Source of the DNA: Ctena decussata
Taxonomy: Eukaryota > Mollusca > Bivalvia > Lucinida > Lucinidae
Assembly (NCBI GenBank): GCA_963989385.1
Contig: OZ022503.1
Coordinates: forward strand, 92,824,638 to 92,888,637
Direction of reading: 5' to 3'
Length of the DNA: 64,000 bases
Part shown: one piece after another, positions 14,701 through 23,700 of the stretch
Numbering within the stretch: the stretch's first letter is position 1
Layout: each line of letters opens with the position of its first letter
Made by a program: the position numbers and the translations under genes
The notes under the pieces: model-generated
The model's input: only the letters and a program-made list of their open reading frames with translations
Databases searched by the model: none
What the model was told of the DNA's origin: nothing

Positions 14701-17700
14701 ACAGATATCATGTGCTAGTCAAACATGGACACTTAGATGTCTCTCTTCACACTCTCAGAATGGTAATCACCCTAAATATTTGGACAGGCTTATTGAGCAA
14801 ACAGCCTAGACCCAGAACAGGGCCCAGTTGCTCAAATAATTTGCATCATAAGTTAATGAGACATTACAATTTCAGGCGTAATGTTTGCAAAAACACTGCC
14901 ATTTTTGCAGTGGAAAAAGTCCTGGCATTTTCCAGCAAAAATATTTGCACACTTGACTTTTCTGATCCTAGAAGACTGAACAAATCCTTGACTAACAGTT
15001 TTATTAAGCTAATGATACTTCGAACAATCATCAGAGCTCTAGATAAGAGGGAGTATTTGATGATAATTGGGGATAATTTTTGTTGATTCTGGATAAAAAC
15101 ATATGTTGTGACCCCTCATCTGAACCGTCTCAACGAGACGAGACGGTTCAGATTAGGGGTCACAACATATGGTTTCAATTAGAAATAAGAAAAATTATCC
15201 TTAATTATCATCAAATACTCCCTCTTATCTAGAGCTCTGATCATGTCTATGCTGCTTATGGTAAGTGACTTTCAACATCTCCTGAAAGCATAGACAGACA
15301 TGTTCAAATTCAGAAGAAGATGCCAAAATAAAAACAGTTGTAGTATCCAGAGGCGGGCCGCGTAGCGCAATCGGTAGGGCACCGACTCATAAGTCAGAGG
15401 GCCTGGGTTCGAAACCCAGTCTGGCCACATACTTTCGTTTCTCCTTCCGCTGATTCAAGAAGGGCAGTTGTCAGTTACTGGCGAAAGTATGTGCACTTAG
15501 TACTGGTAAACCGCTTAGGAGGTCTAAGCCTGCCCAGGAATAGTGTGGTTAGGTTAACTGGCCGTCCGGACATGACCATAGATGTTTACTGTGGAAGTTA
15601 AGCAACAAATCAATGAAGTATCCAGATATTTTCAAAAATTTGTTATAAAGAAATAAACTGCTGGCCCTTTGTAGAGGTCAGATAGATCAGTGTAGGCAAA
15701 CATACTTGGGAGTTGTGGTCTAAACAAGTTCTCATTTGAATTTCAGATCATGTGGTAAATATGATAAATTTGGAATTATTTCATCTGAATGCTTAAGGTC
15801 AAGAATACGTAAATGACTGGCGCAATTAATTAGGTACGTCGCGAAGGACGTTACATCACGAAATACTTCCTAGTCAGTGTAATTTTCAATATGGCGGCCC
15901 CTCATCGGACATTCAATAATAACGTCAAACACTGGGAAGACGGAGTTGTTGTCATTGTTTATTCAAGCCCTTTGCTGATATTGCAACGGTCTTTTTTTCC
16001 CTGTATGTTTGAAGTTATTTCATTAACATAGGCCTAAGTGTATTCATACAAAATTAATGAGAGAGAGAGAGAGAGGCAGAGAGAGAGAGAGAGAGAAGAC
16101 AGGCTAACTGACAAATAGAGTTTCATGTGTGAAACAATTTAGGCTGTCCGGAATACATGTTCCCTCCCTGCTTTCAGGGCTCACAGGATTTTTCAGACAT
16201 ACATATGAAAGGCGGAGCCCACTCTTTCTCCTTTCGCTGCGTTATCCTTCCCCGATTAGAAAAAGCTACCCATTTACTGCTGGCTTGACAAAGAGACTTT
16301 TCCAGTGGCTAGCTGGCGGAATCCGGATTCGAACCCGCAACCGTCTGCGTCATAACCAAACGTCCGCGGCGCCGTTGGGATTGCGCATCCGAAATAATTA
16401 ATAAACCAAGTAAATGTTAGCCAGCTGATTTTAGAGCTTTATGGGATCGGAATGTAATATTTATTATATTGCCGATTTTTTCGATTTTGATACACATATC
16501 TTTTCTGGACATCGAAAATATTATTTTGATTACAAAATAAGAATGATACAATATTTCTTCTACTCGTTGTATGCCGTTGCCAAAGATATAGCGGGCCTCC
16601 TACTCACACCGCCCCTACGGTCACTACGCTACAAGAAGGCTTTACCTTTACCTATCCCGCCGACGGTGGATTTGGAAGTTGACCTTGTAACTTACCATCA
16701 TCTCGATATGACTGAAATACTGTCCAAAAGTCAATTTTATCTGACTACCATGAGCCACACCGACAGAATACGTCGTCAGTAATATGATACATGCACACAG
16801 ATCAGCCTAGGCATACGCACAGACTAATAAATCTCTTTGCTGTTCCGAGGCTCACGGAATCATTGTACTAGAGGACAACAAAGGCTCTGGTCAGGTTGGG
16901 CGGGTGCGCACACTGATCTGAGCTTCCGCTGACCGTATATGCCCCAAAGAACCCATTTTATCTTGGCACGGCCCATTTTATGATTTAGGGTACCGCAGTT
17001 TTTTATGTGCGGCTCAGTCGTGTCGGCTGCAGTAACCATATTGCTGTTAGAAGCGTGCTTGTAATTTTTACTAATTTTTATCTTACGAGAGTCTGAAAAA
17101 TAAATTCTTTCACTTAAGCCTCGATCGCGCCACCAAAGTTTCTTTGTCACAGAATCTTTAACAAAGAAAGTTTGCCAAACATTTTGCGTTAGCACGGAGC
17201 AAATTATTTGTTAAAGAAAAATGTTGCATGGAATCTTTGTCAAATAAACTTTGGCAAGGAAATATTTGCTGCTGTGTTCACACGATCGAACATTATTCGT
17301 AAAGCTTAACTGGACAATAAACTTTGCCCGTGTGAACGGCCGACCATGCCACATTTTCTTTGTTAAATATACTTTGTTCAAAATCAAACCGATTTGATTA
17401 TGATCAAAGTTTTCTGTGCTTATCTCCATAGCTAGTTTCTTTGTTACATATTCTATGGCAAATTTTATGTTCACACGGACAAATTTTGTTTGTCATAAAA
17501 ACTTTACCATAATATAAATTTGGCAATGAAAATATGGCATATTTTTTCATTTACACGGGCAAATTTTTCTTTTCCAAACCTACTTTGTCACAGAAACTTT
17601 GCCCGTATGAACGATTGATTGATTGATTGGTTTCTTGCTTAACGTCCACGGTAAACAACTAAGGTCATGTCGGGACGGTCAGCTAACCTAACCACACTAT

Positions 17701-20700
17701 TCCTGGGCAGGCTTAGACCTCCTAAGCGGTTAACCAGTACTAAGTGCACATACTTTCGCCAGTAACTGACAACTGCCCTTCTTGAATCAGCGGAAGGAGA
17801 AACGAAAGTATGTGGCCAGACCGGGTTTCGAACCCAGGACCTCAGACTTATGAGTCAGGTGCCCTACCGATTGCGCTACGCGGCCCGGCCCGTATGAACG
17901 AAGCTTAAGGCATTCATCATGAGAACCCTATTAGTCCTCATCTTTCCGTATTCTCATAACGGTCTTAGCATGTCTTATAACGTCGTCAGTAAACGACTGC
18001 AACGTCACTTATAAATGACGTCGCGGAATGGCGTAAATTTATACATACCTATGCTTGCTTATCAAGCGCTAATTGAAAAACGAGCTCGGTAGTCAAGGAC
18101 TTTGCTTACCTCATTTTAATCGACAGATCCTGTGACATAAAATATCAGTTTTTGAAAAAAATCTATGTAGTGGTAAACAAGCTGTGTACGTTTAAATTTT
18201 AAAGTCTGATTTTTTTCATCTCATTCCCATTGCCGTTAATAGAAACGGCCTCAAAATTTCATGTTTTTCAATCTGATCTAGAGACTAAACGAACTCGGTG
18301 ACCTATCTTTTTTATTGCACAATTCGATGTAACACATGAAAATGCACCCCTGTGCAAAATTTAAAAAAATTCTATGTATGTGCCATTTACGTATTCTTGA
18401 CCTTAACCCCTCATTGATCATAACTTCAAGCACACAAACTATGTCAGAGAGTATTTAGTCTGTCCTTGGTGTGTCTAACAACATTTGTATTAAAGATTTA
18501 ACATTGTTGTGGTTTTCTGCTTCAATGGATGGTAGAAATGGGTGTGGGTGTTTAGAAGCCCCACTCACTTGCTTCAGTCTTAATCTTAGCTACGGTACAC
18601 AAAATGGTGGCGTATACATACTCATAGTTGGTCACTGCATGAAAATCTGACATTAACCGAAAACTGACTTCAAGTAAATCAACTGATAATATGAAACGTA
18701 AATGGCAGTTCTGTGGCAATACAATAATTGATGGGCTTCTGTTGATGTTTTCTGTTTGCAGAGATCAGAATAGGTAGCAGAGAAACTTTACAAGTATGTC
18801 TCAAGGCGGAGATGCTTCCACAAACTAAAGGTAATGCCAAAAAACAGTTCATTTACATTTAAACATTCTTTCACCATCAGGTTATTGCCATAATCTGTGT
18901 ATTCAGTTAAGTTTTAGTATTTTCGTTTTCTTAGTATTTGGGCAAAATGGATATAGAAGTAACGTATCAAATCTGTTAACGCAAAACTTCATAAAATAAT
19001 TTTAGTTGCAATATGAAGCTGACAATCATCCTTTTATAACTTGAGGAGAGGATAAGGGCCTTAAAGTTTGTTTATGGAAAAAGTCACAGCCCATTAGAGG
19101 AAGTCAGAGAAATTACAGTCAGATGGATCTAGCTTTTCATTGTTGATATAAGCAGATATATTTGAGCCGTGAGACGAGAAAACCAACAATGTGGTTGTGC
19201 GCCAAGCGCAGACTCAGATCAGCCTGGGCATACGCCCAGTCTGATCAGACTCTTTGCTAAGCGCTTAAAGGGTAGCTTAGAGTCTAAGCTTCATGCGGAC
19301 AGCGAAGACTCTTATCAGACTGGGCAGATGCCCAGGCTGATCTGAGTCTGCGCTGGGCGCACAACCACATTGTTGGTTTTGTCGTGTCGCGGCTCATATA
19401 TTTTATTTTTGTGCATAAACTTTCCTTTGAATTTCAGATGGGGATAGCAATAAACTTAGTTCTAGTGAGATGGTCTTTACTGACATTCCTTTTAATTCAC
19501 AACAGGTAAGTCTCAACATAGTGTTGATAGCTGTGAAGCTTCTCTTTGTCTTAGGGCATATCTTGCTTTTGTACTTTCTTCTGCCGGGCCGGGTAGCGCA
19601 ATCGGTAGGGCACCTGACTCGTAAGTCAGAGTTCCTGGGTTCGAATCCCGGTCTTGCCACATACTTTCGTTTCTCCTTCCGCTGATTCAAGAAGGGCAGT
19701 TGTCAGTTACTGGCGGAAGTATGTGCACTTAGTACTGGTTAACCGCTTAGGAGGTCTAAGCCTGCCCAGGAATAGTGTGGTTAGGTTAACTGACCGTCCC
19801 GACATGACCTTAGTTGTTTACTGTGGACTTTAAGCATCAAATCAACCAACCAAAAATGTACTGTCTTCATGTTTAAGTCAGCATTTATAGCAACCTGGTA
19901 AAATGTTTGCCTTTCACGCAAGGGTCCCTGGTTCCATTCTCAGTCAGAGGTAAATTGTTACGAGCCTATAGCATTTGGTGGAGAGTGGGTCCATGAATAA
20001 GGCCTCAGTCATCAGAGAGTGAATGTCTTGTTGGGAGAAGACTCTTTCCAAGCAGTGGGAAAGTGTCAAAGAGGGACCATGTGAATTAGTAGATGTTGAC
20101 AGTGTCCTTTTTATGTGGTACAGACCCATAAAAATTTAGATACTCTGTAGAATTTTTGTGAAAACATGGGGAGGTAAACGGCTACCCTAACGATCCTTTT
20201 TGCTTGTCATGGGTCAGAGAAGAATAATCTTACCTTAGGCTAGCTGGAAAAGAAAGGGAAAAAAAACAAGAGTCTTTAGTAATGCAACATACACATTTGA
20301 TTTTGATAATAATTACCTTCCTGTGCCGAGCAATTCACCCTTACAGCAACATATGGGTAATAATATCCTGCTACATATGGTATAATTATTTGAAAACTTT
20401 AACCATTTTTAACATCCACAGACAAACATTATAACTCCAAAAGGCTTAGCATCTGAAACAGCGTGATTTGTTGTTCCACCATCTGTGTAAAGAGTGTATC
20501 ATATATTGCCATCCATTATAGATTCAGAGTCACAGACCTCCATGTTCAGATTTCTACAAATGTTCTCAAGTTCGACTGAAACCTCTAGAAGAAGACACAT
20601 TCCAGTCTCTAAGCTCCTCACAAGTTGAAGATAAAACCAAGCCAGACAGTGATTTCAGCTGTCTGAATAATGCCATAGAACTTGGTTTCACACTTATTAT

Positions 20701-23700
20701 ACTGTGGCAGGTAATGTACTTTATTCTTACACACTGGGACAGGAATGAAATACAGAATTCAGGGTCCCTGTGAAGTTGTGATTTTTAATTCACCTGAACG
20801 AAGTTCTGGAAGAGCTATTGTACTACCCCCGGCGTCGGCATTGGCGGTGGCAGTGGCGTAAGCAAAATGTTAAAGTTTTACGTTCTTTAGGTGATGGGCA
20901 AGGCGCTGTCTGGCGAGCTATCCTGTCCCGGTGACAGGTCTTGTTGATATTTCTAGAGTAACTTTTTTTAAATCTCCTGAAATATAATGTTGTGGACCTT
21001 ATTAGACCAAAAATATGTTGTGACTCCTCATTAGAACTGCCACAATGAGGCAGTTCTAATGAGGGACCACACAATATTTTATGGAGAATGAAGCAAAATT
21101 ATCTCAGAATTTTCACCAAATTAGGTCTTATCTGGAGCTCTGCATATAAAGAAATTTGTTAGCTCACAGGCTGTTGGCAGACATAGTTGAAAAAATACCT
21201 GGGATGCTATAGACTGAATCACCTTTCCTGTTTTAATCTATAAGCACCAAAAAGCAGACGACAAAATTTACGTCTGCAAAAATAAAAAATAAAAATCCTT
21301 TTCTAAGACATTTCATATTCAGAATTCAAAGACTAGAGGGCAAACAGTGTAGATCTAGATGATGAGCCGCCTCATCGGGAGCTACACTGTTTGCAAATTA
21401 TGCTATTTTCGCCACTGGTGCTTAAAGTGTTAAATAAAACCTTAGTTATGACCTGCACTTTTTCCATACTGTTTAGTATACAGCTGTTAAACAAACTTAT
21501 ATGCTATATACATGTACTATATTTTGCCGAAGTTTTACAAAAGGCATGAATTCTTCTCTATAAAGAGACCAAAAGATGTGAAAATGTGAATTGGGACAAA
21601 GGAAGCAACCAAATGTATATGAATTGTATTTACCTTGTTATTAAGAGTTTGAAAATTTGCTGAAACTTGAACTTTAGAGGCAGAGCTGCAGATAGGCAGG
21701 TGTAAAAGGGATAATTCAGGAATAATTTTTCTTTATTTTAACGAAAACATATGTTGTGACCCCTCATTAGAACCGTCTCGGCAAGACGATTCTAATGATT
21801 GGTCACAACATATGTTTTTATGGAAAAATAAGAAAATTTATCCTTAAATTACCCCTGTTACCTTTCTAATCTGGAGCACTGTAGAGGTCTGTTGGCTATA
21901 ATATGGCACATGTGGCTGAAGACTGACCTGTCTGGACATTGATGTAGTCAGATTTGGATACCTCTGTATTTCAGGCACATGTGGTAAGTGATCGAGGTGA
22001 GGATATGATATCTCTAGGACAACACCATGTTACCATAGACAAGGCTGATAATATATTCACCTCCTACCCTTTTGTGCTGGTAAGTAGGATACAGATATGC
22101 TGTATGTGTGTTCTGGTGTTCCCTGCTTGTGGACCATCACCTGTTCACTTCTGAGGTTTGCGTATTATGACAAGATGCCATTTCCATTAGATTAACTCTC
22201 TTTCTTCTAAATATCTAAGACATTCCCTCTGTGAATTTGCACAAGTCTTTGTTTTAGAAAAAGAGTATTGGAAAAGCAAAATCATCAATAGAATGGACAA
22301 TTGAGGATCCAAATTAAACAGATCAATAGATGAAAGCAGATAATGATGCTCTATCTTCTGATTTCAATAAGTCCTCTATTTATAAATAACAAAACAGTTG
22401 TTAACAGAATGGCAACCAGGGTATTCTCTGACAATGTAATACTTCAGAGACAAGAAATTTATAAAACAGAGAACATCCAAAATTGAAACAATTTGCATGA
22501 TAAGTTAACATCCTTGGGCTGCAACTACCTTTGTTAATTTTGATAGATAGAATATTTGAAACACAGTGCTAAAACAAGAAATGGATGATATTCTAATATC
22601 ACTGTATAAACTACTATGATTAGTTTGAGTTAAATCTGAACTTGACTTAAATCTGAACAAAAAAACTACTAACTGCAAAACAGCATTACTTAATAATAAA
22701 CTATTGTTGGCCTAGGTACAGAAAGAAAGACCACCAATCAAGTTTATACGAGATGACGAGCCCACAGAGCTGCCTAAACCACCTGCTGAGGTTGTTACCC
22801 AGCTTGTCGTTTATAATCTTCAACACCAGACCAATGTGGACAACTGTTTCACAAAGTTCAAGTATGTAGTATGAACTTTAGATAAGCTAAAATGTTGAGA
22901 CAAAAAAAAGGTAGAATTACGCAAAACACAAAGCATATGCCAAGAATAAAGGATTTTTAGCGCACCTTTGCGAAAGCAAAGGAGAGCTTATGCTATACCC
23001 CCGGCGTGGTAGTCCAAGTATGCGCTAGCGTCAGCGTCCATGTCAGCATCTGCGTCAGCGTCCTCGTCGGCGTCCGTGATCAGGTTAACAATTATGTTTA
23101 ACTCGATGTTTAGCTCTGTATCTTACAAACTACAGCAGCTACAATCATCCTACTTGGTTCATATATACATCCATATGACTACAGCAGCTGCATCACACAA
23201 TTGTATTTCCTTGACCTATATGTCACTGTTGACTGACTTTGCTGTTTGGCACCATTTTTAAGGCAAAATGTTTAGTTTTGATGATACTTTTGAAACGAGA
23301 GTTGCTGCTAGATCACATAGCATATCCCTATAATTGCAGCAGCTGCAAAGCATCCATACTGGCTCCTGTGCCCTTGACCTTTATTCATGGTCCTGTGATT
23401 TTGCCTTATATTTCCAAAACTGTTTGATAGATTAACATCATATCTGGCATAAGGGATCAGTCTGACATTGCGAATGACCTCATACAATTTATAGATCACT
23501 GTGACCTACAGTTCATGGTTCAGTGATTTTGACTTATATCTTAAGCACTATTTAGTAGATATCCTCATACATGGGATAATGGTTCAATGTGACTCTGCAA
23601 ATGACTTCTCATTACAGGCCTACCTCGTTATAACTCCCCTCAACATTACGCGTATACCGTTATAACGCGGTACCTGTCTTGGACCCCAAATTTTTCCCAA

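Larger units (their letters stand above)
15797..18402. mobile_element. TTAA-flanked DNA transposon with inverted ends, ~2.6 kb, degenerate
   Basis: Left end GGTCAAGAATACGTAAATG and right end CATTTACGTATTCTTGACC are exact inverted repeats. Both are flanked by TTAA (15793-15796 and 18403-18406), the target duplication typical of piggyBac elements. No transposase with the expected Asp residues was found; the interior holds other repeats, a nested minus-strand SINE and a minisatellite. It lies in a TRAPPC8 intron of about 4 kb. Confidence 0.8.

Noticed and set aside
14474..15086. Two overlapping ORFs of 111 and 124 codons as separate genes
   Set aside because: Only 14660-14762 is coding, as a TRAPPC8 exon. 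The rest of both frames runs through the MITE palindromes and intron.
18764..18830. Use of the second AG (position 18763) as the acceptor of this TRAPPC8 exon
   Set aside because: I first chose it to avoid a stop when joining directly to 14030. Recognising the exon at 14660-14762 changes the phase and makes the first AG (exon from 18762) correct.
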